A stretch of 31,029 nucleotides of DNA from Bacillota bacterium (GCA_023442495.1 JAEZZB010000026.1:1-31029); one strand, 5' to 3'; shown: positions 7,540 to 16,982, counted from the first letter of the stretch. The notes: generated by a model from the letters alone, not told the origin. Numbers and translations: made by a program.

Positions 7540-8956
7540 TTTTAACCTCTTTATTTCTTAAAAACTCTTTTTGTATATCAGTCAATTCTTGATTAAATTT
7601 CTCTTCATTATCGCCCAAACCATCAATATATGAGGCGTTGAATATATCTAAAGATATTCCCATTTGGTCATTATCAATATCAAGCCCAATTGCATTTTCA
7701 AGACCTTCAATCGATAGAAATTCTAATGAATCAGCCCCAAGATCCCTACAAATTTCATCTTTTGTTTTATTTGCTCCAATAATTTCACTTGATGTTTTCA
7801 TATCAATTCCTGAAAAACTTGGAAACATTATTAATGGTGAACCTATTCTTACATGAACCTCTTTTGCTTTTGCATCTTTTAACATCTTTATTATTCTTCT
7901 ACAAGTAGTTCCTCTAACTATAGAATCATCTAGTAAAACAACTCTTTTATCTTTTACAACATCAGGTAAAGCCGAAAGTTTCATTTTAACTGCTAAATCT
8001 CTCATATTTTGAACAGGATTTATAAATGTACGACCCATGTATTGATTTTTAATAAGTCCCATCTCATAAGGAAGACCTATTTCTTCAGCATAACCTGAAG
8101 CTAATGAAAGAGATGAATTTGGTACTCCGACTACAATATCTGCATCTACAGGTTTTTCTTTAGCCAAAATATTTCCAGATTTTTTTCTTACCATATGGAC
8201 ATTTCTACCTAAAATTGTAGAATCAGGCCTTGCAAAATAGATAAACTCCATTGATTCAACTGTAATTTTCCCAGGCTCTGTATATGATTTTATTTCATAA
8301 CCTGTATTATCAATCTTAACTAGTTGACCAGCTTTGATATTATCTATAAATTCAGCTCTTAACACATTAAATGCACATGTTTCTGACGCTATTAATATTG
8401 AATTATCTAATTTCCCTAAAACTAAAGGTCTAAATGAATGTTTATCGACAATTCCATACATGGAGCTTTTTGTTAAAACTACTATAGAAAATGCACCTTT
8501 TAATTTTGAAACTGCATCAATTAGTTTTTCTTCAAAATTATCTTTTTTACTTCTTCTCAAAAGATGAACAATTATCTCTGAGTCTGATGAAGAATGAAAA
8601 ACTGCTCCATTTGCCTCTAATTCTTTTCTTAAAGAAAAAGTATTTATCAAATTACCAGACATAGTAATTCCAATGTGTTCATCATAAAACTTAAAAAGAA
8701 GTGGCTCTATATTCTGATTTGTTTTAGTTTGACTGCTTGAATACCACACTGAACCAAGTGCATTATTTCCAATCAAATTATCTATTATACTTTTATCGTT
8801 GAAAACTTGAGTTAGTAATCCTATATTTCTATAGCCTTTTAACATTTTGTTATTACCAGATACAATTCCTGCACCTTCTTGACCTCTATGTTGCATACTA
8901 TGGAGTGCAAAAAAGGTTAAATTTGCTGCATCTTTATTATTCCATATACCAAACAT
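7529..8956 (-). CDS. purF: Amidophosphoribosyltransferase lacking the glutaminase nucleophile
   Basis: First committed purine step, making phosphoribosylamine from PRPP. The family uses glutamine through an Ntn-hydrolase N-domain whose catalytic Cys is the first mature residue (CGVFGI). Here the ATG replaces that position: the protein begins MFGIWNNKDA, stops TAA and TAG lie directly upstream in frame, and AAGGAG ten bases before supports this start. The domain is otherwise well kept (QHRGQEGAGIV at 22-32, SDSE at 124-127), yet the active-site Arg of HVRYST is Trp71 and the oxyanion-hole Asn of HNGNL is Ser100. The PRPP half is intact (VVLLDDSIVRGTT, 339-351). The Fe-S cysteines of the Bacillus-type enzyme are absent (Glu234, Ser380, no CxxC near 430), but E. 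coli PurF lacks these too. Inference: an ammonia-dependent PurF. Confidence 0.93.
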   Translation of the reverse strand: MFGIWNNKDAANLTFFALHSMQHRGQEGAGIVSGNNKMLKGYRNIGLLTQVFNDKSIIDNLIGNNALGSVWYSSSQTKTNQNIEPLLFKFYDEHIGITMSGNLINTFSLRKELEANGAVFHSSSDSEIIVHLLRRSKKDNFEEKLIDAVSKLKGAFSIVVLTKSSMYGIVDKHSFRPLVLGKLDNSILIASETCAFNVLRAEFIDNIKAGQLVKIDNTGYEIKSYTEPGKITVESMEFIYFARPDSTILGRNVHMVRKKSGNILAKEKPVDADIVVGVPNSSLSLASGYAEEIGLPYEMGLIKNQYMGRTFINPVQNMRDLAVKMKLSALPDVVKDKRVVLLDDSIVRGTTCRRIIKMLKDAKAKEVHVRIGSPLIMFPSFSGIDMKTSSEIIGANKTKDEICRDLGADSLEFLSIEGLENAIGLDIDNDQMGISLDIFNASYIDGLGDNEEKFNQELTDIQKEFLRNKEVKNEH

Positions 8957-8959
8957 CTA

Positions 8960-11900
8960 TTAATTTCTCCTTGTAAAGTATTTTACACCATTAACAAATA
9001 TATCTTGTCTTCCTTTAATACTTTGTGTGATGTAAAGATTTTCTCCAGATCTTTCACTATGTCCCATTTTTCCTAAAATTAACCCATCTTCACTTATCAT
9101 GCCTTCTATAGCATATAGTGAACCATTTGGATTATATCTACCATTTAATGTTGCGTTTTTTTCATTATCAACATATTGAAATGCTGCTAAATGTTTAAAT
9201 TTTTCAATATTATTTCCAACTAGTCTTCCTTCACCATGACTGAATACTAATTCGTGTAAGTCATTGATATTAAAATCTTGAGTCCAAGGAGATGTATTGT
9301 TTGCAACTCTTGTGATTGCAGTATCTGAAACATGTCTAAATCCTTCATTTCTGAATAGTGTTAAATCGTCTTTTTCTAAATCTCTGATTTCTCCATATGG
9401 TATAAGTCCAGATTTTATAAGTGCTTGGAATCCATTACAAATACCAAGTATTAATTTCTTATCTTCTAAATGCTTGTGAATTGCATTTTTAACTTTTTCA
9501 TTTTTAAGAATATTTACAATGAATTTAGCTGATCCATCTGGTTCATCTCCTGCTGAAAAGCCTCCAGGAAAAGCAATAATATGTGAATATTCAATTTGTT
9601 TTACAAATTCATCAATTGATTTTTCTATATCATCTTCTTTAGTATTTCTAAATACTATTTGTTTTACACATGCACCAGCTTCTTCAAATGCCTTTTGTGT
9701 ATCATATTCTGAGTTTGTTCCAGGGAAAACTGGAATTACTACATTTACATTATCAACAATTTCTTTGTAGTATTTTTTTTCACATCTTTTAACGCTTATA
9801 TTTTCAACATTTCCTTTGTCCAAATTATAATATGTTGGGTAAATTTCTTCTAAAGTGTTCATATATGAATCAAAAACTTCTTCATATTTTAAGTTTATTC
9901 CATTTATCTTAATTTCATTAGAAACTTCACCTAAAAATTCAAAATCTATGTCTTCATTTGCTTCTATCAATATTGATCCAGGTCTAAAGTTTAAAACATT
10001 TTCTACATCAATATCTACTCCTAGTTCATTTCCTATGCCCATTTTTAATAGTCCTGATGAGATTGATTCATGTTCTAAAACATATGCAGAAACTACCTTT
10101 TTATCTAAAATATTTTTATTTAATTTTTCTAAATCTTCAATATATTTTTCAAGATTCGGAAATGAATTCTCAAACTTTTCTACATCTAAAAGATATAATT
10201 TATTGCCAAGTTCTTTTAATTCTGGCGTAATTACATTTTTAATTTTAACTGGAGCACATGCAAATGAGATTAATGTTTCTACAACATTTAAATCATTAAA
10301 TGTACCTGACATTGAGTCTTTACCGCCAATTGATGGTCTTCCAAAAGCTTTTTGTGCAAGTATTGAGCCAAGTAATGCTTGAGTTACTTTACCCCATTTC
10401 TTTTCATCATTTCCTAATTTTTCAAAATATTCTTGGAACGAGAAGTATATATTTTCTTTATCTCCACCTATTGCATATACTTTAGCTACTGAAATTAATA
10501 CTGAATATATACTTGATAGGAAAGGTGAGTATTTTGAAATCTTTGGTATAAACCCATATGTTAACACTGTAGCAGTGTCTGGTGTTGAATAAAGTGTTGG
10601 AATTGCTGCAACTGATGCTTGAACTGGTGTAAGTCTAGTTTTGCCAGCATATGGCATCATTACTGTCATAGAACCCACAGATGAGTCAAACATGGAAACC
10701 ATTCCCTTTTGATTAGTAATATTTAAATCTTGGAGTTCTTTTAATATTTCTTGCTTTGTAAATTCTTTATTTTCAAATGGATTAATTTCATTATTATCTA
10801 TAAGTCTAGCATTTGCTGACTTTCTAATACCCGCTGTTTCTAAAAATTCAGCTTTGAAATCTACAACTTTTTCATCCTTATAGTACATCTCAAGTCTATT
10901 TCTATCTGTAATTGTAGCTGCATGTACATATTCTAGATTTTCTTTTTCACATTCTTTTACAAATGCTTCATAGTCTTCCTTTGCAATTCCAACAGCCATT
11001 CTTTCTTGAGATTCACTAATTGCAATTTCTGTCGGGTTTAATCCCTTATATTTTGTCTTAACTCTGTCTAAATAAATTTCAATTCCTTCTGAAAGTTCTC
11101 CTATTGCAACGGATACACCTCCCGCACCGAAGTCATTACATTTCTTAATTAATTTAGTAACTTCTTTTTTTCTAAATAATCTTTGAATTTTTCGTTCTTC
11201 TACTGGATTACCTTTTTGAACCTGACTGGATGCTGTAACTAATGAATCATCATTGTGTTCTACCGAAGAGCCAGAAGCCCCTTGAATGCCATCTCGGCCT
11301 GTTCTACCACCAATCATTACAACTATATCTCCAGGTTTTAAACTTTCTCTTTTATAATTATCTGCTCTTACAGCTCCAACGACAGCCCCAACTTCCATAG
11401 TCTTTGCAATATATGAATCATCATATATTTCTTTTACAAATGTAGTTGCAAGGCCAATTTGATTACCATATGAGCTATTTCCATGTGCAGTTTGCTTGGA
11501 AATTTCTGCTTGCGGTAATTTATTTTCTAATGTATCTTCCCTCTTTTGCAAAATATTTCCAGAACCTGAAACTCTCATAGCTTGATATACATATGATCTT
11601 CCTGAAAGTGGATCTCTAATAGCTCCACCAATACATGTTGAAGCACCTCCAAAAGGTTCAATTTCTGAAGGATGATTATGTGTTTCATTTTTAAATTGGA
11701 TTAACCATTTTTCAGTTTTACCATTGTTTTCTATTTCAGTGAAAAATGAACAAGCATTGATTTCTTCACTAGTTTCAATATTTTTATCAGCTAAAACTTT
11801 AGTGTGATATTTTCCAATAATTGACGCCATATCCATTAATCTTACTGGTTTTGTAATATGTAATTCATCACGAAGCCCCAAATAATAATCAAGTGCTTCT

Positions 11901-12649
11901 TGCATTTCTTTATTAAATAGTTCAGACTCAATTTTAATTTCTTTAAGACTGGTTTCAAATGTAGTATGTCTACAATGATCTGACCAGAATACATCTAATA
12001 CGTAAATTTCTGTTTCGGTAGGCTCTCTGTCTTCTTTTTTATAATATTCTTGAATAAATACTAAATCGTCTATTTCTAAAGCAAGTGAAAGTTCCGATTT
12101 TAATTCAAGTAATTGTTCTTCATTATATTTTGCAAAGCCTGTTAAATCTTTCATCGGCTTAACATCTGAGTCAATGTGAAAATCTAAAATATTTAAATCT
12201 TTTTCATGTGATTCAATAGGATTTATAAAAAACTCTTTTAATTCTTTTAATTTTTCTTCATTTATTTTTTTATCAAATACTACTATTTTCCCAGATCTTA
12301 CAAATGCATTTGTTTTATTATCAATTAATCTTAAGGCTTGCATTGCCGAATCTGCTCTTTGATCATATTGTGCTGGTAATGTTTCATAAGCTATATATTG
12401 ATTTTTATTTAATTCAATATTTTCAAATACCTCATCAACCATGACTTCTGAAAATATTCTTTCTTTTGCTAATTCAAACAAATTCTCATCAATATCAAAA
12501 ATATCATATATTACATAATCATCAAGATTTGATAAATCAAGATTAAATTCTTTATTTATAGTTGCTTTTAAGTTTTGTGCTTCTTTATTATATCCATCAC
12601 GTTTTTTAACAAATATTCTCTTATTCAATGATATCCCCCAAAAATACAT
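8960..12649 (-). CDS. purL: Phosphoribosylformylglycinamidine synthase, single-chain clostridial type
   Basis: Fourth step: converts FGAR, glutamine and ATP to FGAM. About 1,230 residues, with synthetase and glutaminase fused, so purS and purQ are not needed. Visible synthetase motifs include WSDHCRHTTF, ETHNHPSEIEPFGGASTC and GGRTGRDGIQGAS. The C-terminal class I glutaminase keeps its triad: Cys in LGICNGFQ (about residue 1,071) and His/Glu in GHSER (about 1,197 and 1,199). This enzyme can therefore use glutamine, unlike the neighbouring PurF. The start is uncertain: ATG at 12649 is used here, but TTG at 12628 would give MNKRIFVKK, closer to where relatives begin, and TTG at 12658 is also open. 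The 5' end overlaps purK, and the stop is followed at once by TAG and then the purF ATG in the same frame. Confidence 0.94.
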   Translation of the reverse strand: MYFWGISLNKRIFVKKRDGYNKEAQNLKATINKEFNLDLSNLDDYVIYDIFDIDENLFELAKERIFSEVMVDEVFENIELNKNQYIAYETLPAQYDQRADSAMQALRLIDNKTNAFVRSGKIVVFDKKINEEKLKELKEFFINPIESHEKDLNILDFHIDSDVKPMKDLTGFAKYNEEQLLELKSELSLALEIDDLVFIQEYYKKEDREPTETEIYVLDVFWSDHCRHTTFETSLKEIKIESELFNKEMQEALDYYLGLRDELHITKPVRLMDMASIIGKYHTKVLADKNIETSEEINACSFFTEIENNGKTEKWLIQFKNETHNHPSEIEPFGGASTCIGGAIRDPLSGRSYVYQAMRVSGSGNILQKREDTLENKLPQAEISKQTAHGNSSYGNQIGLATTFVKEIYDDSYIAKTMEVGAVVGAVRADNYKRESLKPGDIVVMIGGRTGRDGIQGASGSSVEHNDDSLVTASSQVQKGNPVEERKIQRLFRKKEVTKLIKKCNDFGAGGVSVAIGELSEGIEIYLDRVKTKYKGLNPTEIAISESQERMAVGIAKEDYEAFVKECEKENLEYVHAATITDRNRLEMYYKDEKVVDFKAEFLETAGIRKSANARLIDNNEINPFENKEFTKQEILKELQDLNITNQKGMVSMFDSSVGSMTVMMPYAGKTRLTPVQASVAAIPTLYSTPDTATVLTYGFIPKISKYSPFLSSIYSVLISVAKVYAIGGDKENIYFSFQEYFEKLGNDEKKWGKVTQALLGSILAQKAFGRPSIGGKDSMSGTFNDLNVVETLISFACAPVKIKNVITPELKELGNKLYLLDVEKFENSFPNLEKYIEDLEKLNKNILDKKVVSAYVLEHESISSGLLKMGIGNELGVDIDVENVLNFRPGSILIEANEDIDFEFLGEVSNEIKINGINLKYEEVFDSYMNTLEEIYPTYYNLDKGNVENISVKRCEKKYYKEIVDNVNVVIPVFPGTNSEYDTQKAFEEAGACVKQIVFRNTKEDDIEKSIDEFVKQIEYSHIIAFPGGFSAGDEPDGSAKFIVNILKNEKVKNAIHKHLEDKKLILGICNGFQALIKSGLIPYGEIRDLEKDDLTLFRNEGFRHVSDTAITRVANNTSPWTQDFNINDLHELVFSHGEGRLVGNNIEKFKHLAAFQYVDNEKNATLNGRYNPNGSLYAIEGMISEDGLILGKMGHSERSGENLYITQSIKGRQDIFVNGVKYFTRRN

Positions 12650-13661
12650 TTCCTTCAAAATTCATATGGCCTACTTTTCTATTATGTCTTGCTTTTTTTT
12701 CATATAAATGTAAATATCCTTGTTTTCTTTGTTTTAGATTAATAAAATATTCTTCATTTTGTCCAAGAATATTATACATAGTAGTTTCTTTATTATATAT
12801 TTTCCCGACTGTAAGACCGCATATTGCTTCAATATGAGCTCTAAATTGTGATTTGTTTGCTGATTGCATTGTAATATGTCCTGAATTATGAACTCTTGGT
12901 GCAATTTCATTAAATATTAATTTATTATCGCTTATGAAATATTCAACTGTCATTACACCATAATAATCAAAATTATCTAGTATTCTTTTAGTATATTCAA
13001 TCGCTTCATTTTCTGTTTCTTTGCTGATATTTGCAGGAATATTTGATCTAAAAAGTATATTATTTCTATGTTCATTTTCAACAACTGCAACTATCTCAAT
13101 ATTTTCTCTATCTTTTACTGCAACTACAGAAATTTCTTTGTCAAGATTAAGTAATTCTTCAATAATTGTATTTTCTTCAATTTCATCTATGGATTCGATT
13201 ATCCTTTGGCCTTTTCCATCATATCCAAGAGTTAATGTTTTCATTAAACATTTTTTGTCTATAACTATATTTTCATCATTCCATTTGTAATAATTTACAG
13301 TTGGAATATTTAAGGATCTAGCAAATTCTTTTTCATATAGTCTATTTTGTGTAATTGCTAATGATTTAGCGGACTGTACAAAATTATATTTTTTTTCTAA
13401 AGCTTTTAGTGTTTCTACATCTATATTTTCAAATTCAAATGTAATTACATCACTTAATTTACAAAGTTTTTCTATATTATTTAAATCATTAAAAGCACTA
13501 TGTATAAAAATATCGGCAAAGTTTCTACCACAGCAGTCTTCACTTGTATCTAACATTGCAATTTTATATCCCATTTCTTTTGCGGACATTGCAAGCATTC
13601 TGCCAAGTTGACCACCACCGATAATTCCAATAGTGCTTTTAGGTAAAATCGTATTTATCAT
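12621..13661 (-). CDS. purK: 5-(carboxyamino)imidazole ribonucleotide synthase
   Basis: ATP-grasp enzyme that carboxylates AIR with bicarbonate to N5-CAIR, the substrate of PurE. It has 346 residues, slightly short for the family. It opens with [22 protein letters not shown] and continues with ITFEFENI (family: VTYEFEN), LGYDGKGQ near residue 146, and [19 protein letters not shown] near residue 250, the metal and substrate segment. The end ([19 protein letters not shown]) matches the usual HxYGKxxRxxRKMGH block. The start overlaps the purE stop by ATGA, and the 3' end overlaps the start of purL. Confidence 0.95.
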   Translation of the reverse strand: MINTILPKSTIGIIGGGQLGRMLAMSAKEMGYKIAMLDTSEDCCGRNFADIFIHSAFNDLNNIEKLCKLSDVITFEFENIDVETLKALEKKYNFVQSAKSLAITQNRLYEKEFARSLNIPTVNYYKWNDENIVIDKKCLMKTLTLGYDGKGQRIIESIDEIEENTIIEELLNLDKEISVVAVKDRENIEIVAVVENEHRNNILFRSNIPANISKETENEAIEYTKRILDNFDYYGVMTVEYFISDNKLIFNEIAPRVHNSGHITMQSANKSQFRAHIEAICGLTVGKIYNKETTMYNILGQNEEYFINLKQRKQGYLHLYEKKARHNRKVGHMNFEGNVFLGDIIE

Positions 13662-14137
13662 ATCTGCATATCTTCCTTTACTATACGTTCCAATTCGTTC
13701 TTAAATTCAGTATATTTCTTTTCGTATTCGCTATCATCAATTGCTAAAATAGATAATGCTGTAATTGCTGCATTTTTAGCTCCAGCAATTCCAATAGCCA
13801 TAGTCATAACTGGTACTCCATATGGCATTTGAACTATTGAAAGTAAGGAATCTACACCATTTAATGTGCTAGATTTTATAGGTACTCCAATAACAGGTAA
13901 TGTGGTATTTGATGCAACCATTCCTGGTAAATGAGCCGCTCCACCAGCTGCTGCTATGATTAATGAGTATCCATTTTTTCTAGCATTTTTTGAAAAATCA
14001 AAAAGAAGTTCAGGCGTTCTATGTGCACTTACAACTTTTTTATCATAAGGTATAGAAAATTTATCTAGTAAATTACAAGTTTCTTTCATCGTTTCATAAT
14101 CTGAAGATGAACCCATAATAACTGCAACTCTTTTCAT
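13658..14137 (-). CDS. purE: N5-carboxyaminoimidazole ribonucleotide mutase (class I PurE)
   Basis: Rearranges N5-CAIR to CAIR. It has 159 residues, typical of class [12 protein letters not shown] at about 9-19, the catalytic His of SAHRTPELL, and [14 protein letters not shown] with LPVIGVPI are the family core. It is the first gene of the nine-gene minus-strand operon, with AAAGGAG seven bases before its ATG and a promoter about 50 bases upstream. Its partner purK follows directly, so this is the two-enzyme bacterial route rather than a direct AIR carboxylase. Confidence 0.96.
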   Translation of the reverse strand: MKRVAVIMGSSSDYETMKETCNLLDKFSIPYDKKVVSAHRTPELLFDFSKNARKNGYSLIIAAAGGAAHLPGMVASNTTLPVIGVPIKSSTLNGVDSLLSIVQMPYGVPVMTMAIGIAGAKNAAITALSILAIDDSEYEKKYTEFKNELERIVKEDMQI

Positions 14138-14159
14138 CGTTAACTCCTTTATTAATTAA

Positions 14160-14168
14160 CTGAACATT
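14160..14168. promoter_or_regulatory. Possible PurBox-like half site in the purE leader
   Basis: CTGAACATT between the purE promoter and start resembles the core of the Bacillus PurR box (CCGAAC flanked by A/T), with one mismatch. Only one copy is seen, whereas PurR boxes usually come in pairs, so this is weak. No purine riboswitch is visible upstream of purE or purC. Confidence 0.15.
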
Positions 14169-14183
14169 CATTTCTATAGCTTA

Positions 14184-14211
14184 AGTATAGCAAAGATAGA
14201 TTTTTTTTCAA
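14184..14211 (-). promoter_or_regulatory. Promoter of the purE-fhs operon
   Basis: On the minus strand TTGAAA (14206-14211), 16 bases, then TATACT (14184-14189), preceded by TGC to give an extended -10. The -10 box lies about 47 bases before the purE ATG. It is back to back with the purC promoter, with only about 17 bases between the -35 boxes. Confidence 0.6.
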
Positions 14212-14227
14212 TTTATTATTACTTTAT

Positions 14228-14257
14228 TTGTAATTAATATGAATTTAATATTATAAT
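14228..14257 (+). promoter_or_regulatory. Promoter of purC and the CofE-like gene
   Basis: TTGTAA (14228-14233), 18 bases, then a perfect TATAAT (14252-14257), with the purC start 57 bases further on. The closeness to the divergent purE promoter would let one regulator act on both halves of the pathway. Confidence 0.55.
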
Positions 14258-14314
14258 ATAAATGGCAATTCTTTTTAATAAATTATTGTTTTAAATTAAT
14301 TTTAAGGGGTTTTT

Positions 14315-15001
14315 ATGAAGCTTTTGTATAAGGGTAAAACAAAAGATGTGTATGAATTAGATAATGGGAATGTACTCTTGAAATTCAAAGATGATGTTAC
14401 TGGTAAAGATGGCGTATTTGATCCTGGTGAAAATCAAGTTGGTCTTTCAATTGAGGGTTCAGGCAGAGCTGGTCTTGCTTTAACTAAATTTTTCTTTGAT
14501 AAATTAAATAATAAAGGTATTAAAACTCATTATATTTCATCAGATTTAAAAAATAACACTATGGAAGTAGTTAAAGCTAGACCATTTGGAAAAGGCTTAG
14601 AATTCATATGCAGATTTAAGGCGGTAGGTTCTTTTTATAGAAGATACAATAAATACATTAAAGAAGGCGAAGATTTAGATGCTTTCACAGAAATCACAAT
14701 AAAAGACGATGATGCTAAAGATCCAAATATTAGCAAAGAAGCTCTTGCAATATTTGAAATTATGACAAATGAGCAATATGACTATTTGATTGCAGAAACA
14801 AAGAAAATTTCAAAAGCAATTAAAGAAATACTTCAAGAAAAAAACATCGATTTATATGATATTAAGCTAGAATTTGGTTTAAATCCAAACAATGAAATTT
14901 TACTTATAGATGAAATTTCTGGTGGAAATATGAGAGCATATAAAAATGGTAAATATATTTTACCTTTAGAACTAACTGAATTAATTTTAGAAAATATTTA
15001 A
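14315..15001 (+). CDS. purC: Phosphoribosylaminoimidazole-succinocarboxamide synthase
   Basis: Joins CAIR and aspartate with ATP to SAICAR, the eighth step of IMP synthesis. It has 228 residues. It starts LLYKGKTKDVYELDNGNVLLKFKDD, the glycine-rich ATP loop, and ends with LYDIKLEFGL and LLIDEISGGNMR, the metal-binding Asp/Glu block. VVKARPFGKGLEFICRFKAVGSF replaces the more usual EVVVRNxxAGS segment, showing that it belongs to a divergent branch. The ribosome site is AAGGGG. It is transcribed away from the other pur genes, and its product needs PurB, which is not in the window. Confidence 0.93.
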   Translation: MKLLYKGKTKDVYELDNGNVLLKFKDDVTGKDGVFDPGENQVGLSIEGSGRAGLALTKFFFDKLNNKGIKTHYISSDLKNNTMEVVKARPFGKGLEFICRFKAVGSFYRRYNKYIKEGEDLDAFTEITIKDDDAKDPNISKEALAIFEIMTNEQYDYLIAETKKISKAIKEILQEKNIDLYDIKLEFGLNPNNEILLIDEISGGNMRAYKNGKYILPLELTELILENI

Positions 15002-15010
15002 GGAGCTTTT

Positions 15011-16201
15011 ATGACAAGACTTATTGGTACTACGGCCATGGGTATTAGATTACCTATCATTAAAGAAGGAGATAATCTAGTAAAAATAGTAACTGACTGC
15101 TTTATGGAAGTTATTAATGATGAAAATATCGAAGTAAAAAATACTGATATTATAGGAATTACTGAATCTTTACTTGCTAGAGCTCAAGGAAATTATGTTA
15201 CCTTAGAAGAAATTGCAAAAGATATTAATTCTAAATATTTAAGCAATGAAATAAGTATTGTTCATCCTATTTTAAGTAGAAATCGATTCCTAAACATCTT
15301 AAAAGCGATTGCCATGACTGGAAAAAAAGTAAAAATTTATCTTTCATATCCTGATGATGAAGTTGGTAATCAACTTATGGACAGATATGAAATTATGAAA
15401 AAGGGTCTTAATATTTACACAGATACTTTAACAGAAGATGATTATATAAATATACTAGGAGAAAAATATCTCCATCCATTTACTGGTCTTGATTACACAG
15501 AAATCTACAAATCTGTATTTGCAGAAAATCAAGTAGAAATCTTGTATTCAAATAATTTAGATGATATTAAAGATAATTCAAAATCCATTCTGATTGCGAA
15601 TATCCACGATAGAGATTTCTTAAAGGATTTATTCATTACTCAAGGTATTAAGGAAGTTTACAATCTAGCAGATATAATGAATACTTCTGTCGATGGTTCG
15701 GGATTCAATGAAGATTACGGTCTATATGGTTCAAACTTCTCAAGTGAAAATGCATTAAAACTTTTCCCAAGAGAAGCTAAGAAATTTGTAAATGATGTTC
15801 AAAAAGAAATCATGAAAAGAACTGGCAAAAATATCGAAGTTCTAATCTATGGAGATGGTGCGTTTAAAGATCCCGTTGGAAGAATTTGGGAATTTGCAGA
15901 CCCGATAGTTTCTCCAGGTTTTACAGATGGACTTGTTGGAAGACCAAATGAAGTGAAAATGAAATATCTTGCTGATAATGATTTTGCTGATTTAACTGGT
16001 GAAGAAGCTATTAAAGCGATGAAAGAAAAAATTCAAACTAAAAATCAAACTGACAGTAGAGATAATCAAAAATTAGGCACGACTCCACGCCAATTAACAG
16101 ATCTTGTCGGATCACTTTGTGATTTAATGTCAGGATCAGGTGATAAAGGCACACCTGTAATCTATATTAGAGGTTACTTTGATAATTATTCTGTAGATTA
16201 A
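15011..16201 (+). CDS. CofE-like (F420-0:gamma-glutamyl ligase family) protein of unknown substrate
   Basis: A 396-residue protein nine bases after purC with a good AAGGAG site, so surely co-transcribed. The N-terminal part holds DIIGITESLLARAQG, matching the VITSKIVAKAEG segment of CofE. The C-terminal part holds TDLVGSLCDLMSGSGDKGTPVIYIRG, matching the last conserved block of that family (AAAxLVMGxxxEGTPVVxxRG). CofE adds gamma-linked glutamate to the deazaflavin F420, but nothing here indicates F420 metabolism and this group is longer than archaeal CofE. The purine/folate context suggests glutamylation of another cofactor such as folate. That is inference; the family call itself is secure. 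Confidence 0.8.
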   Translation: MTRLIGTTAMGIRLPIIKEGDNLVKIVTDCFMEVINDENIEVKNTDIIGITESLLARAQGNYVTLEEIAKDINSKYLSNEISIVHPILSRNRFLNILKAIAMTGKKVKIYLSYPDDEVGNQLMDRYEIMKKGLNIYTDTLTEDDYINILGEKYLHPFTGLDYTEIYKSVFAENQVEILYSNNLDDIKDNSKSILIANIHDRDFLKDLFITQGIKEVYNLADIMNTSVDGSGFNEDYGLYGSNFSSENALKLFPREAKKFVNDVQKEIMKRTGKNIEVLIYGDGAFKDPVGRIWEFADPIVSPGFTDGLVGRPNEVKMKYLADNDFADLTGEEAIKAMKEKIQTKNQTDSRDNQKLGTTPRQLTDLVGSLCDLMSGSGDKGTPVIYIRGYFDNYSVD

Positions 16202-16272
16202 TAATAATTAGTAAATTTTATAAAAACTATAATCTTCAATAAATATATAATGCAAAATTATAAAATACATAT

Positions 16273-16312
16273 AAAAATAACTGCTGTAGAAATTTCTACA
16301 GCAGTTATTTTT
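16273..16312. terminator. Bidirectional terminator between the purC operon and sodA
   Basis: A perfect 40-base palindrome: a GC-containing core CTGCTGTAGA and its complement, flanked by AAAAATAA on the left and TTATTTTT on the right. It forms a long stem with T runs on both strands, as expected between the convergent genes ending at 16201 and 16368. Confidence 0.9.
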
Positions 16313-16367
16313 AAATCATTTTTAATCTAATTCCGTTTTTATTTCTTTAGCAAATATAATAAAAATA

Positions 16368-16982
16368 TTATTTTCCAATTGCTTCTAAATAATTTTTATT
16401 TGCTTGATTCCAATTTAATACTTCAAAGAATGCTTTAATGTATTCTGGTCTTCTATTTTGATAGTTTAGATAGTAAGCATGTTCCCAAACGTCAAGTCCC
16501 ACTACTGGTTTCATTCCATCTGCAAGTGGTGTGTCTTGATTTGGAGTAGATATAACTTCTAATTCTTTATCTTTATTAACTACTAACCAAGCCCAACCTG
16601 AACCAAATCTTGTAGCAGCTGCTTTTGATAAAACATCTTTGAATTCTTCAATTGAACCAAAGGTTTTTTCGATTGCTTCTTTTAATTCACCATATGGCTT
16701 TGTTTTATCTGGTGATAATAACTCCCAGAATAATGTATGATTAAAATGTCCACCACCATTGTTTCTAACAGTTGTTCTGATATCTTCAGGTACTTTGTAT
16801 AAATTTGATAATAATTCAACTAAAGTTAAATCAGCTAAATCATCATGTCCTTCTAAAGCATTATTTAAATTATTAACATAAGTTCCGTGATGCTTATTGT
16901 AATGAATGTCCATTGTTTGTGCATCTATATGTGGTTCTAGTGCGTTATAATCATAATTTAATTTTGGTAATTCATATTTCAT
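16368..16982 (-). CDS. sodA: Superoxide dismutase, Mn/Fe family
   Basis: Cytoplasmic enzyme that converts superoxide to hydrogen peroxide and oxygen. It has 204 residues. Metal ligands are in place: His27 (DIHYNKHH), His82 (FNHTLFW), Asp164 and His168 (DVWEHAYY). Gln149 in NQDTPL is the position typical of manganese or cambialistic enzymes rather than strict iron forms. The ribosome site AAGGGAGAG is strong. It is convergent with the purC operon. The gene upstream lies in the same direction with a 66-base gap, so it may have its own promoter, though I found no clear boxes. Its presence suggests an aerotolerant lifestyle. Confidence 0.95.
   Translation of the reverse strand: MKYELPKLNYDYNALEPHIDAQTMDIHYNKHHGTYVNNLNNALEGHDDLADLTLVELLSNLYKVPEDIRTTVRNNGGGHFNHTLFWELLSPDKTKPYGELKEAIEKTFGSIEEFKDVLSKAAATRFGSGWAWLVVNKDKELEVISTPNQDTPLADGMKPVVGLDVWEHAYYLNYQNRRPEYIKAFFEVLNWNQANKNYLEAIGK

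Noticed and set aside
7529..8956. Loss of Fe-S ligand cysteines in PurF as a sign of inactivation
   Set aside because: Enterobacterial PurF also lacks the cluster and is active, so this by itself is not evidence of lost function; only the missing Cys1, Arg and Asn are.
9855..10382. A 175-codon open frame on the plus strand
   Set aside because: It lies wholly inside purL on the opposite strand, has low-complexity Ser/Phe-rich composition typical of antisense to AT-rich genes, and has no ribosome site.
14138..14314. A purine riboswitch in the divergent spacer
   Set aside because: The spacer is only 177 bases, filled by two promoters, with no conserved three-way junction pattern or terminator/antiterminator pair.
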